Shown here piece by piece: positions 46,850 through 57,149 of a DNA stretch of 64,000 nt. This DNA is from Aldrovandia affinis (lineage: Eukaryota > Chordata > Actinopteri > Notacanthiformes > Halosauridae). Both the position numbers and the translations under genes were made by a program. Position 1 is the first letter of the stretch; every line of letters starts with the position of its first letter. Under the pieces are notes generated by a model. That model saw nothing but the letters and a program-made list of their open reading frames with translations, did not search any database and was not told where the DNA came from. The stretch lies in the NCBI GenBank assembly GCA_029706075.1, contig JAINUG010000131.1, positions 434,001-498,000 of the forward strand. Direction: 5' to 3'.

Positions 46850-46979
46850 CTGGAACACAACACAGGGGAGAGCGAGGTGAGGACAGAGGGACACACACAC
46901 GCATGGACGGAGGGAGGGACACACGGACGGACGCACACAGACACACGAGGGCCATGGAGAATGCAGACAGCCTCAGTAC

Positions 46980-47029
46980 CTGGACGTTGAAGAACTGCCT
47001 TGGAGTGATGTCACTGTACGTTCCCAAAA
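46980..47029 (-). CDS. stard7: stard7 START-domain exon (short)
   Basis: The 50-base exon follows CCTTTTTACAG and ends AACGTCCAG|GTACTG. It encodes LGTYSDITPRQFFNVQ after two bases that complete a valine codon. Mammals have VFGTYTDVTPRQFFNVQ here, so the fish has Leu for Phe. Only about 130 bases of intron separate it from the previous exon. Confidence 0.95.
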
Positions 47030-48164
47030 CTGTAAAAAGGAAGGAGAGGGACGTAAAGATATTTCAGGCCGGACTCAAAACTGCATTTGAGGCTTCGCTT
47101 GTATGCAACGTAATATCATGGCCACATCATATGATTAAAAATATGGGAAAATGAGTTGCAGGGATAACGGATGTATGCAAATAATTGATAGAAAATTATA
47201 AATAGATATCTCTTTAAATAGATAGGTCATCCCAAAATCGAAGTCATTTTTTTCCTTCCAATATTGATGTACTACACATCCAAAGAAAAGTTTGTAGCAA
47301 ACAGAATTAGCAAAAGCCCTATCAAAATTGGAGAATGGGAAATATTTAATATTTGACGTGGGCTACCAACCCTGAAACATCTGTGGGTGCAATAACAACA
47401 CAGCCCATATAAATGAGAAAATGTCCTCAAATAAATTTTAAACAATTAAATATTCTTGCTAAATTGTCTGCTTAATGAATTGTGATACAGAATGCAACAT
47501 TTCCTGGCCTTATTTGCCAAATGTTACATAAGTCAATCACAACTCTGGTAAATGTTATGATCATCACAATTAATTATTGTTTTTCACTGTCAAGAGTTCC
47601 ATGCTAACATCACCTTAAACACTGTTGCTTGTGAAACATCAGTAAGTTGAGCTGGCATTGAAAAAAATATAAAATCATTAAGACCTCAAACTATTTGGAG
47701 TATAAAAAAAAAATATATATATATATATTATGCATTTATAAGCCAATAATGGCAGCCTGAGCCCCTCAATTATCACTTACTTTATGCTTGGTAGTTATAA
47801 TTAAACTGAACAATAAATGTATTTTAAAAAGGCAAATCTGACGAGGCATTAGAATATTATACAGCCCCATGCATATTCAAAATTTGAACATTCTGACTCA
47901 TCCCTAGAAGGTACAAAAGATAATGTTTGTGAAGGACTGAGAGTCTGTGACCATTGTAGTTATTTATGTGGGAGACCCTGAAAAGTGTCAAATTCTCAGT
48001 GCTGTATAGGTATGGTGTATGCCCCGCCAATCCATAACTTGGGAGGATAGCATATATTAAGTGCATTAAGAACATGGAAGTAGCTTTGCTTTATAATATA
48101 TTTAAGAGCTTTACCAGAGAATAGCTTATAAATATGCCTAAAAGCACAGCCAATGTACAGAAAG
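47030..48164 (-). other. stard7 intron sequence without a recognised element
   Basis: AT-rich intron DNA with a short (AT)n tract near 47705-47728. No coding similarity is seen. Confidence 0.5.
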
Positions 48165-48765
48165 ACCAGTCCTACCAGGTGACTGGTCCTACCAGGTGGC
48201 CTGAAGAGGATCTCTCTCCTCTCCCCACACCCTCTCCACCGGAGTCTCGCAGCGCTCGGTGCTAGGCCCCATCCTATTCTCCCTCTACACCAAGTCACTT
48301 GGTTCTGTCATCTCTGCTCATGGTTTTTCTTATTACTGTTATGCCGACGACACAACTCTTTCTCTCCTTCTGAGACCCAGGTCCCTGCACAGATCTCGGC
48401 ATGCCTGGCTGACATCTCTGCCTGGATGTCCACCCACCACCACCTTCCTCCGCAATCGGTCAGGACCGCGGAATCACTTGCAATCTTCCGCAAGAGACTC
48501 AAGACTCCACTGTCACTGAATTCTGTACATCTAGCCTATTGTCATCACCACTGCCTACTTGTTCAATACTTTTTGTATATGCATCCTTGCTACCCTTTTC
48601 CTTCCCAGTGTTACAGGTATGGTATGCAGCTGCCTACAACGATGTCTATCGCTGTATTACTGCATTGATCTCTTGCGCAAACTATGATTGTTCTTAAGAT
48701 GTATTAATGCACATCTTGTAAGTCGCTCTGGATAAGAGCATCTGCGAAATGCTTAAAATGTAAAT
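48165..48765 (+). mobile_element. Internally deleted L2 LINE fragment
   Basis: It encodes [14 protein letters not shown] and [14 protein letters not shown], the catalytic reverse transcriptase palm block, then the start of SAWMSTHH. It then jumps to PPQSVRTAESLAIFRKRLK from the far C-terminus and the L2 tail (TAAGTCGCTCTGGATAAGAG). The junction lies near 48440. The piece runs opposite to stard7. Confidence 0.85.
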
Positions 48766-48904
48766 GTAAATGCAAAGTTTTAGAGGATATTGAGATATGG
48801 GATGGAGACGTACTTGAAAAACTACAAAAACTGAAGACAAATGAGGCAGCAGTTTGTATTATTCCTTAAAAACAATAGTATTTTAAGGTACAGTCAACAT
48901 TTTT

Positions 48905-49065
48905 TTTCAGGGGGAGATCATGCCTAACAAACCACCTAGACTTTTTTGAAGAGGCTACAAAGTGATCTGATTTGATCCCAGCATATGATATTATATATTT
49001 GAACTTTCAAAAAGCATTTGACAAGGTACCACACGAGAAACTCATCATCAAAATGAAAACGTGCA
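48905..49065 (+). pseudogene. CR1-like LINE reverse transcriptase fragment
   Basis: The translation contains TNHLDFFEEATK, a stop, then IIYLNFQKAFDKVPHEKL, the palm A block with its catalytic aspartate position changed to Asn (usually YLDFQKAFD). This type differs from the L2 copies in the window. Only this short piece survives. Confidence 0.75.
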
Positions 49066-49155
49066 TCAATTTTTGGTGAACTGTCACTTTAACCTCAAAA
49101 GCACAGGTTCTAGAAGGGCATTGAGATAACACCATGTAATTTACATTGCATTCTG

Positions 49156-49338
49156 GCAATCAATAAAAGTCTAAATGGTTTGAGGACAAACTCTGTCCTT
49201 TCAGAGGTTAGTTAATAATTCATGGTAACCTTGGCCTCCCGCGTGGTCCAGTGGTTACAACGTCCGACGCATTCAATGGCAATCAATAAAAGGCTGTCCG
49301 CCCCAAATGGTTTGAGGACAAACTCTGTCCTTTCAGAG
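49156..49338. repeat. Imperfect tandem duplication in a stard7 intron
   Basis: A 34-base word containing AAATGGTTTGAGGACAAACT occurs at 49173-49206 and 49305-49338, each preceded by GGCAATCAATAAAAG. A short stretch with TGGTCCAGTGGTTACA between them looks like the start of a tRNA-derived SINE. Confidence 0.8.
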
Positions 49339-49571
49339 CGAACTCACATTACTAGGGGGATTAATAAATTCTATTGGGAGAAAAATGGGATAAAATCAGA
49401 AACAAATTAAAAAATTAAGGTAACTAAAATTAACAATAAATTCAGAATTTTGATAAGAATGACATTTATCAATAAGGAGCTACATTTATTTTAATTTTAA
49501 GAAGATGACAAACTTGTATCTTGGCTTGGTTTAAACTGGGTCATGATGTATGTGGTAGTTCAGTAGCTGAC

Positions 49572-49734
49572 CTCGGTACTCATATAGGTGGCTGTTTTGA
49601 AGTGGTCGTTTCCACACCCAGAAGTCCTTCTTCTGAATGACCACCTCCCAGCCAGCCTCCCGGAGTTCTGCGACCGTTTCCAGGGAAAGACCATGATTCT
49701 TCACGCCTTCCATGGCTTGCAGTTCCCAGCACAC
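49572..49734 (-). CDS. stard7: stard7 exon at the start of the START domain
   Basis: The 163-base exon follows ATTGTGCAG and ends TACCGAG|GTCAGC. It encodes VAELREAGWEVVIQKKDFWV then WKRPLQNSHLYEYR, the first START helix and strand. The N-terminal stretch (VCWELQAMEGVKNHGLSLET) is diverged from mammals. The acceptor is the best available, but the frame stays open upstream, and exon 1 ends in phase 2 whereas this acceptor gives phase 0. At least one small exon of length 3n+1 is therefore missing between them. Confidence 0.85.
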
Positions 49735-50367
49735 CTGCACAATAGCACACATACAGCACTCTACACCAGACCAAGAGCGGATACACTTCGCACAGCATTC
49801 AGAACAAGCAAAAAAAACTGTTTTAGAAGTTGAAAAAGAGCTGTATTGAACACCCGATGACAGAGCACCGTTACTATGGTTACTGACAAGGTGATAGTGC
49901 ATGGTTTGACACCAATTGTTAAATGCATCACCTATAATGGTTACACCCTCGTACATCCGTCAAACAAACCAAACATCTCAAGAATTGTTGCAAAACATTT
50001 GGAGTAAACAATATTTCAGGGCTGCAGCAACATTTACTCATCCTGAACGCACCTCACGTTACACACTGTAGTGCACAAATGCAGACGATGCACAAGTCTT
50101 TCTGGTGTCTGTTAAGCCAGGATTATGTTGTATAGTAGCGGTGTTCAAGTTCAGTCTTGGAGATCTACTGGGTGTGCAGCCTGTTTCAGCAGGCTTTTTG
50201 TTTTCAACTCACTCAATTATATCATGCATGAGCAAACATTAACATTAGCTAGCTATCTAGCTACAGTTCACCAGCTATTAATATTGTGCTCTTACCAGTT
50301 AATAATGCTTGCTAACCAATTCCCTAACTACCTAGCTAATTTTGTTTATTTTTGAGGTAGGCAGCTA
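49735..50367 (-). other. stard7 intron with a short dispersed-repeat piece
   Basis: GTGTTCAAGTTCAGTCTTGG near 50139 and CAGCAGGCTTTTTGTTTTCA near 50188 resemble a common fish repeat whose opposite strand is seen near 58640-58800. No missing stard7 exon was recognised. Confidence 0.4.
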
Positions 50368-51590
50368 CACTACCGGTCAAAATTTTTAGAACACCCCCAT
50401 TGTAGGAGCCAGAAATACATTTTGTTTAACAGGATATAAATGTATATGTTTTATTAAATAAGTTCATAGTTATGTATATACCTTTTTGAAATGTGGAATA
50501 TCGCTTTAAGTTGTATTGCTGCTGGTCGTCCTTTAAGCCAGGTAGCACCCATAATGCACTATTATTTATAGTGACGCATTACATTCAAGGTAGGGAGGAA
50601 GTAGGACATGGAAGCTTTAGGAGCCTTGGAACACTAAAATTTTTGACATTGTCTATGGATGCTGCTCTCAAGCTCAGTGAAACAGACGAGGTAAGAACAA
50701 TTTGGATACGTGTCAATTACAATGCAAAAGTAAGTAAGTAAGTAAGTAAAATTTTATTTATATAGCGCCTTTCATACATTTAAATGCAGCTCAAAGCGCT
50801 TTTAAGGGTTCCTTAAAGGCTGAAGTGGTGACTATTTGTTGAAGAGCGAAGTGCCACTATACCCATTTTTCCCGTTTTTAAACGGTAAACTGCCAGAGGT
50901 TCAAAACAAAAGTTTAGGTTACCAAAAACTGAAAAATAATGTACATTTCAGATTACTTTTCAGGGAACAAGTAACACCTTACAGATGTTCTGCAGCAATG
51001 GAAGTAAATTAAGCCTTGAAAGTTAATGCAAACAATTCCTACAGGTGTCCCAACTTTTGTTGATTACTTACAACCCCCTGTCTGTATAAAAGTAGTATTG
51101 GAACACTCTGAAGCATTATTTGGACAATATTGCACTGCAGGAAGTAGTATATTGCTATCATAATGGTGAAAAAAGGCAATTAACAAAGGAAGACAGACAG
51201 ACCATCATAACCCTTAAAAGTGTAGGTCTTTCCTTTAGAGAAATTACAAAGAAGGCCAAGGTGTCAGTGAGTAGTTTCCTACACCATCAAAAGGAAACTG
51301 GAGGAAACTGGAGGAAACTGACAGGAAGAGGTCTGGCAGACTCAAAGCCACAATAAAATCAGAAGACAAGTTTCTGAGAGTCAACAGCTTGCGTGATAGG
51401 CGGCTCACAGGACAACAGCTTCAAGCACAGTTTAACACTGGTCGAAGTAAGGAAGTCTCAGTTTCAACTGTGAAGAAAAGACTTCGAGCTGCAGGTTTGA
51501 CAGGTCGTGTAGCAGTAAGAAAGCCATTGCGATGGCAAAATAAGAAAAAGAGGCTTGCCTGGGCCATGAAGCACTGCCAGTGGACTATAA

Positions 51591-51725
51591 TATATGCCAT
51601 TTTATCCAAAGCGACTTACAGTAGTGAATGCATACATTTTCAGTATATGTGGCCCCAGTGGGGACTGAACCCACAACCTAAGCGTTGCCAACGCCATGCT
51701 CTACCAACTGAGCCACAGAGAACCA
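51591..51725 (-). mobile_element. HpaI-like SINE (family A) inside the Tc1 transposase
   Basis: On -, GTGGCTCAGTTGGTAGAGCA (A-box type) and GGTTGTGGGTTCAGTCCC (B-box type) are followed by TGTAAGTCGCTTTGGATAAA, an L2-like tail. It resembles tRNA-derived SINEs described from salmonid fish. Exact ends are uncertain. Confidence 0.85.
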
Positions 51726-51956
51726 CTACTGAAGACTGGAAGACTACTGAAGACTGGAAGAAGGTCTTATGGACCGATTAATCAAAATTTGAAATCTTCG
51801 GTTCATCACGCAGGGTTTTTGTACGCTGTCGAGTAGGCGAAAGGATGGTTCCTCAGTGTGTGACACCAACTGTCAAACATGGAGGAGGAAGTGTGATGGT
51901 CTGGGGCTCTTTTGCTAGATCTGGAGTCAGCGACTTGCAGAGTGACTGGCACTGTC

Positions 51957-52400
51957 ATGGCAGAAGGTGTCCGCTTTGCCAAGATCTGTCCTGAATTTTG
52001 GACTGAGTTGCTATGCCAACATCGGAATATTCCTGAGTGGAAAACCCAGAAGAATGTGTCCGGGTGTCCAGCTAGTTTTACAGCTGAGCAACAATTGTTA
52101 TTCGTAGCTAGCCACCTTCCATACATTATATTCGCTAGCCAGCTATTCAGCTGAACAGACAATGATATTGATCTTCGTAACCTATATAATTATAATATAA
52201 TTATATATTATAATTCATACATTATGAAAGAAACTGCTGTACAGCTTATTCGTAGCTAAATGACGTCAACCGGACACCCGGACACATTCTTCTGGGTTTT
52301 CTCACTCAGGAATGCTATGTTGGCATAGCAACTAGAGTCCAAAATGTACATCACCCGCAGATCTTGGCAAAGCAGACACCTTCTGCCAGCTGAACCAAAA
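51957..52400. mobile_element. Foldback (hairpin) insertion in the Tc1 transposase
   Basis: The left arm (about 51961-52070) contains CAGAAGGTGTCCGCTTTGCC and AGAATGTGTCCGGGTGTCC. The right arm (about 52271-52388) contains their inverses GGACACCCGGACACATTCT and CAGACACCTTCTG. Arms of about 110 bases enclose about 200 AT-rich bases with an ATATAATTATAATATAATTA core. The flanking transposase frame resumes with YNSILQRH after the right arm. Confidence 0.8.
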
Positions 52401-52984
52401 GAGCTACAATAGCATTTTGCAGCGCCATGCAATACCCTTAGAACAAGACGGTAAAATCATGGAATTCTCCAGACTTAAACCCCATCGAGCTGGTTTGGGA
52501 TGAACTGGACAGAAGGATAAAGCAAAGCAACCTACAAGTAACACATTTGTGGGAATTTCTGCATCTTGGGAAGAACTTTGCAAACAATATTTGATTTCCA
52601 TTGTAGAAAGAATGTCACGAGTGTGTTCGGCTGTTATATCTGCAAATGGTGGCTACTTTGATGAGTCAAAAATTGAGATTCAATTTTGTTAAAAAATAAA
52701 TCATGGAATCGTTTTGTTTATCTGCAATTGTTTATTTGTTCTATGCTTTAATTTCAGAGTACATTGAAACATTAAACTGCGTAAATTTCAATAAAAACTG
52801 GAAAAATTGAGGTGTTCTAAAACTTTTGATCGGTAGTGTATATGATTAAAAATTGATTTAACTTGCTGGCTAGCTAGCTAGCAATATACACAATGGATTT
52901 AGCTAGTTAAGTAGCTACCTGCCATTTAGCTAGCTAAATAAATACAGATTTAAGTATTCTGCTTGCTAGCTTATAAGGCTATAT

Positions 52985-53225
52985 AACTATTATATTTGGT
53001 GTTTTGTTGATGGTGGTGGAAAACACTGGTCTCAGACACCGCTACAGAATCTGCAATAAGTGTTCAATTGGGTTGAAATCTGTTGACAGAGGACCATAAA
53101 CATTGTTTTCATGCTCAACAAACTATTCAGTGACCACTAGTGCCCTGTGAATGAGGGGATTGTCATCGTGGAAGAGACCATTCCCATCAGGATAGTGGTG
53201 GTAGAATTGCAACTTTTTAGCAATG
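52985..53225 (-). pseudogene. Second Tc1-like transposase C-terminal relic
   Basis: On -, shifting frames give YHPDGNGLFHDDN (second catalytic block), EHENNVYGPLST and DFNPIEHLLQILQ (third block). This is a different Tc1 lineage from the element ending at 52838. No terminal repeats were found, and a SINE abuts its upstream side. Confidence 0.8.
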
Positions 53226-53246
53226 GCTTTGGCATCTGAACGCAGG

Positions 53247-53390
53247 TGGTTCTGTGTGGCTCAGTAGGTAGAGCATGGCACTGATATGTCTTAGGTTTGA
53301 TTTCCATTGGGACCACATGTACTGAAAATGTATTCATTCACAACTGTAAGTCACTTTGGATAAAAGCGTCTGCTAAATGGCATACGTTAT
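53247..53390 (+). mobile_element. HpaI-like SINE (family A), near complete
   Basis: GTGGCTCAGTAGGTAGAGCA, GGTTTGATTTCC, TGTAAGTCACTTTGGATAAA and AGCGTCTGCTAAATGG appear in the order of a tRNA-derived head, a short body and an L2-like tail. Confidence 0.88.
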
Positions 53391-53577
53391 GCGTATGGGC
53401 ATTGTTTTTTTCTGGCCTGTAATCCAATTGCTGCACTCGCGAGCTGCGCTATGTTCTCACCTCCACACGAACTGTCCTCCGAAATGAATGCCCTTCAGCA
53501 CTTCCTGGTGCCCAGAAATCACACACCTCGTGGCATGCAGAAATGTGATACTCGTATTACTCCGACAGAGGTCATTC

Positions 53578-53597
53578 ATACACACACACACACACAC
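53578..53597. repeat. (CA)n microsatellite
   Basis: About ten CA units, only 20 bases from the stard7 exon 1 donor. Confidence 0.9.
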
Positions 53598-53617
53598 TTT
53601 ACTTGCCCATTACTTAC

Positions 53618-54078
53618 CTCTGTAACTCTTCGTCTCTAATCTTCTCGTCTTCCCACATGAAGACTCCGACCAGTGCTGCCACCAGCTTGCCCGTGTGCGA
53701 GTGTTTGCTCTGGAAGCGGCGCCATAACGTGCTCATAAGGCTCATCCGGGATCGCTCGGTGTACAGGTTAGAATAGAGCTCACCGATCTGACAAGCGCGC
53801 CTGAACCTCAGGCCTGTCACGAAACTACACTGGTTTGCGAGTAAGGACACCATACGTTTCCGTGTCGTCTCGGATCCCGTTTCACCTACACACAGCCCTG
53901 CTCTATACAGCCACGACAGTAGGGAGCCCACCCGTCGCCCCAGCCACGCCACTGCCCCCTTTCCTGCGGTACCACTGCCCTTCCCTGCGCCCTCACTACA
54001 AACTGTGTGCAGGCTGGGAAGTCCAATCGTGTGCGCCCTTATTCCGCAGATCGGCCGTCTTTGGATAGACTGAAACAT
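53618..54078 (-). CDS. stard7: stard7 exon 1 with mitochondrial targeting region
   Basis: The first coding exon runs from an ATG at 54078 to the donor TACAGAG|GTAAGT. The N-terminus (FQSIQRRPICGIRAH) is basic with few acidic residues, as expected for a mitochondrial targeting sequence. A conserved part follows: VSLLANQCSFVTGLRFRRAC, GELYSNLYTERSR, LWRRFQSKHSH, and ALVGVFMWEDEKIRDEELQR, which holds the hydrophobic segment described for STARD7. The exon is longer at its start than in mammals. The ATG at 54078 is the first in frame in the conserved block; a later ATG (Met before VSLLANQ) would give a start closer to the mammalian length. Confidence 0.93.
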
Positions 54079-55100
54079 ATCTAGCTATCTGGCCAGTACA
54101 CCAACAACAAACGAAGTGTTATCTCGCTTAACGAATGATAATCTACCCACTGACACCCAACAGTATTACTTGTATAGCCAGCTGCAGCTTGCCATGTTTA
54201 GCTCGCTAGCTATGTAAACCTTCCAAATAAGCTTAAACACTTAAAATAAGAAATCGAAGTATCTAGCGAATGTGAAACATTCCGTGCAAAATAGTGATGC
54301 AGTCAGCTAGCTAGCAACCATGGCTTGCTGACATTTAAGTAACACTCACCGAAAACGAGGGTACTTGCTAGGTAGCTACCACATCCAGTTTATAACTCAA
54401 GTTATCTGGTTATAGACAGCTAGCTAACACATAAGGCATACACGCCTCTTCCACGCTAAACACTACAATAACGGAATAACGTGGTTTCAGACCGGATGTA
54501 TTCGGTAATTACCGTCTAAAATCTCGAATTTGTCGCGTGGTTTTAGCTCCCAATAGCTAACGTTAGCTAGCTAGTAGCTACATTAGTAAATATTGACTCA
54601 GGAATAAAGTAGATGCCATTGAAATCTATACAACGATACTGGCTAGCTGATTAACATTAAACCAGTTAGGTAGTCAGAGTTACTAGTTATACAGCATTCT
54701 GTAAGTCAAATACATCCAAAGGTAGAGTCAGCAAGATAACATTAGCTGCTTAGCCTTCCACTTGCAAAATCGTCCAACCCCCTTAGCTCGTAAAGCTGCT
54801 ATAAGTACCAACCAGTCTCGCTACAGATAACACTGTAACAGCTTGTTTATCACTGCTTTTGGAAAACTACCTTGCATTTTATTATAAACAATTAGATAGA
54901 TATATTAAAATAGCAATTAACGAACTAATGGTCAATCGATAATATCTTGCACTAACAATATAGATTGCCTGCCTAACAATCTTGCTTTCACAAACACCAT
55001 CCCCTCACATGCTTGTTCTCCCCCATACACGGCTAGCTGAATCTTGAACTTGCGCTTGTCCGCCCATAAACTATTCCTATTGGCCTTCGTTCATATGGGT
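54079..55100 (-). promoter_or_regulatory. stard7 upstream region with possible promoter elements
   Basis: On -, CCAAT (55079-55083 as ATTGG on +) lies next to GGGCGG (55060-55065), a common vertebrate promoter pairing, about 1 kb before the ATG. The interval is rich in GCTAGCTA words and has no coding similarity. Transcription may begin anywhere here; an untranslated exon cannot be excluded. Confidence 0.35.
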
Positions 55101-55429
55101 ATTCGTCTGATAGGTTGCACATATTGCCTGTCTTTTATTTCCTAAATCAATTTCAATCTCTAGCAAGGTTATATGACGCAAACTATGTCAACATGCATCG
55201 AAGGACGAGGGTAGCGCTTTCTGACATGTTATTACTGGAACTTGAAGGTGAAAAGATGTCTTGACCGGTGCCTGAACCCATAACCATCAAGTTAACCAAA
55301 TGTTTTCCTTTTTGATAGGCAAGAGCAACGAAAGTCCCAAGCATAAACTTTAACCGGATTTTTATCTGGAGTAATGCAATGCCCATAATTTAGAAGGTCA
55401 GGGGTTTAATGAGCGCCTTTATAAAACTA

Positions 55430-55775
55430 CTGTGTAGACCACACAAGGGGGGGCGGAGTCGCCAAAATGATGAAACGGGGCGAACCTGGAGCTTCGGGGA
55501 GAAAAATCAGATGCACCGGTGTGTAGTTACCATTATGGGGAAATAAAAAGGGCACAGGAAGAGAGGGAAGAGAAGAGTGAAGCGGAGAAGGGTGTGAGAA
55601 GTGTTCAGTGGGGAAGCCTGAGTGTGTGCTGTGTATGTGCGTGCATGGGGAAGCAGTGTGAAACATCTCCCAAGGAAGAAATGGATGGGGAGGGGGAGTG
55701 TGCGTGACATGCTGCCTGTAACTTGTATGAATTTGTTTAAATAATTGTTAATAAAAGTTTACATTTTATTTGACG
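55430..55775 (+). other. Possible LTR fragment or mRNA 3' end
   Basis: A GA-rich transcribed-looking stretch ends with TTAATAAAAGTTTACATTTT and TTTGACG. It may be the end of an LTR related to the Gypsy relic at 57150 or another element. No duplication or promoter was fixed. Confidence 0.3.
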
Positions 55776-56079
55776 TTTCCATGTGCGGTCTTGGGATTGC
55801 TGAAGAGGAAAGAACATGGGTTCAGTAGGTTTAAGGGTGTTTGGGGAGAGTTCCCCACCCCCTTGGACCACAATAATAAAATTTTTAATTTGAACTGCGC
55901 TGACAAGCTAAACAAACAGTTCAAGGTTATCAGACAAATGGGTTCTAGATCAATTAGCCAGTGGTCCAACAAGGATAACAAAATCAATCACAAAATTAAA
56001 CTTGATATTTTCAAATGAACCTGAGCACATTAAACTAAAACTAATTTTATGACTGGGATCGCGAGAACTTTCTAAACAC

Positions 56080-56660
56080 AGATTGAACCTCAATGCTCCC
56101 AAAAAGCAAAACAGTTATATTGTAAACCTAAGAAAGATCTAACTCATTTGAAAATGAATGAATCCACATTAAATGAGATAATCTTCTGTCCTCAGATGGC
56201 CTAGAAAATGATAGGCCACCTGGACACTTGAAAGAGATTCACAAAAAAATGTCATACTAAAAGTAAATACAATCTTCCTTGGTGAAATGACACCTTATGT
56301 CAGTTCATGAAAAAACACTTGGCACTGAAAAAAGCACAAAAATCATGATTAGATATTGATCGAATCATATTCAAAGGGTTTAGAAATAAGGTTACCTCCG
56401 AAAAAAGCAAAGGCCAATTTAATAGAGGCAAAGGGCAATTGTAAACTGATTTGTAAAAGCACAAATTAATCTGTCAAAGGACACGTTAAATGTTCTGGGA
56501 AGATGCAACAAACGAGGAAGACTACTACAGGATAGCCATTCAATTGCTTTTAATTATTTCTTTCTGCATTCTGTATGTAATGATACTCCAAGTTCTGAAT
56601 TTATCACCAACCACAGAGAAAACATTTGCATAATATATTGAGTTCTTTGAAAAAATCTAG
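56080..56660 (+). pseudogene. Decayed LINE-like coding fragment
   Basis: Around 56310-56440 the + strand translation includes ALKKAQKS, then DIDRIIFKGFRNKVTSEKSK, similar to the stretch between endonuclease and reverse transcriptase in several fish LINEs (RNKVT is typical). Stops and frame changes are frequent. The family is not fixed. Confidence 0.5.
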
Positions 56661-56729
56661 AGCTAATCTTTAGCTGTGATATTGCATTTCTTGAAACCAG
56701 ACTGTCACATGCCATCCGACAAAATCAGA

Positions 56730-57120
56730 ACAGAACAGCAGGACGCAGGGATTGGGTTGTTCAGTCTGCGGACCGGAATATTTATTATTTTATTATTTCT
56801 CCCATGGGGGGAGAGAGAGACACACACTGTCCAAATAGATAAAATAATCTTCAGCCGTCCCCCTCACAGGTTCTGGCCACAAACAATAAATCAAAATAAC
56901 AAACTAAATAAAAGCACCTTTCGGCAAAACACTACGATAAACACAACACAACTCTACACACAGATGTTTACAACTTTTCAGTTAGCTTCAATCAGTTCTC
57001 TTCCAATGCTTTCAGATCCCATGTTCCAGCCACCTACTAAGAGAGCAAAGCAGTTTTAAGCACACAGGTATAATTAGATAATGCTGCACAACTGTGTGCC
57101 GTAGCTGCCCTGCCAGTAAT
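56730..57120 (-). mobile_element. Probable LTR remnant on the 3' side of a Gypsy relic
   Basis: GAGAGCAAAGCAGTTTTAAG, CACACAGGTA and a following TGC..CACA.CTGTG stretch at 57040-57115 recur at 58486-58565, on the other side of the Gypsy coding relic and in the same orientation, as expected of paired LTRs. Confidence 0.5.
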
Positions 57121-57149
57121 CACCGCCGGCCGGTGGACTACCTGAAAGA

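Larger units (their letters stand above)
51120..52690 (+). pseudogene. Tc1-like transposase interrupted by a SINE and a foldback element
   Basis: Pieces in order are LKSVGLSFREITKKAKVSVS (first helix-turn-helix), LRDRRLTGQQLQAQFNTG, KRLRAAGLTGRVAVRKPL and WKKVLWTD, then a stop where glutamate is expected before SKFEIFGSS. TPTVKHGGGSVMVWGSF follows, and after the foldback block NSILQRHAIPL and then LNPIELVWDELDRRIKQSN with the third acidic block. The first catalytic aspartate is kept. The second acidic block is not recognisable. The QWT|I site holds the SINE, and 18 bases (encoding TTEDWK) are duplicated after it. Confidence 0.88.
50368..52838 (+). mobile_element. Tc1-like transposon, 2471 bp, with three nested insertions
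   Basis: The left end CACTACCGGTCAAAATTTTT follows TA (50366-50367). The right end AACTTTTGATCGGTAGTG is followed by TA (52839-52840). These are inverted terminal repeats with the TA duplication of Tc1/mariner elements. A broken transposase is on +. Inside are a repeat segment with a (TAAG)n tract near 50731-50747, a SINE at about 51591-51725 and a foldback block at about 51957-52400. Confidence 0.92.

Noticed and set aside
53247..53310. tRNA-like sequence
   Set aside because: Continuous with an L2-tailed SINE body and degenerate at the B box, so not a tRNA gene.
53461..53504. Possible missing stard7 exon with a strong GTGAGAAC donor on -
   Set aside because: With exon 1 in phase 2 the translation hits a stop after two codons, and there is no STARD7 similarity.
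54100..55000. Frequent GCTAGCTA words taken as a possible repeat array
   Set aside because: Spacing is irregular and there is no repeat unit. The same words occur elsewhere in the window.
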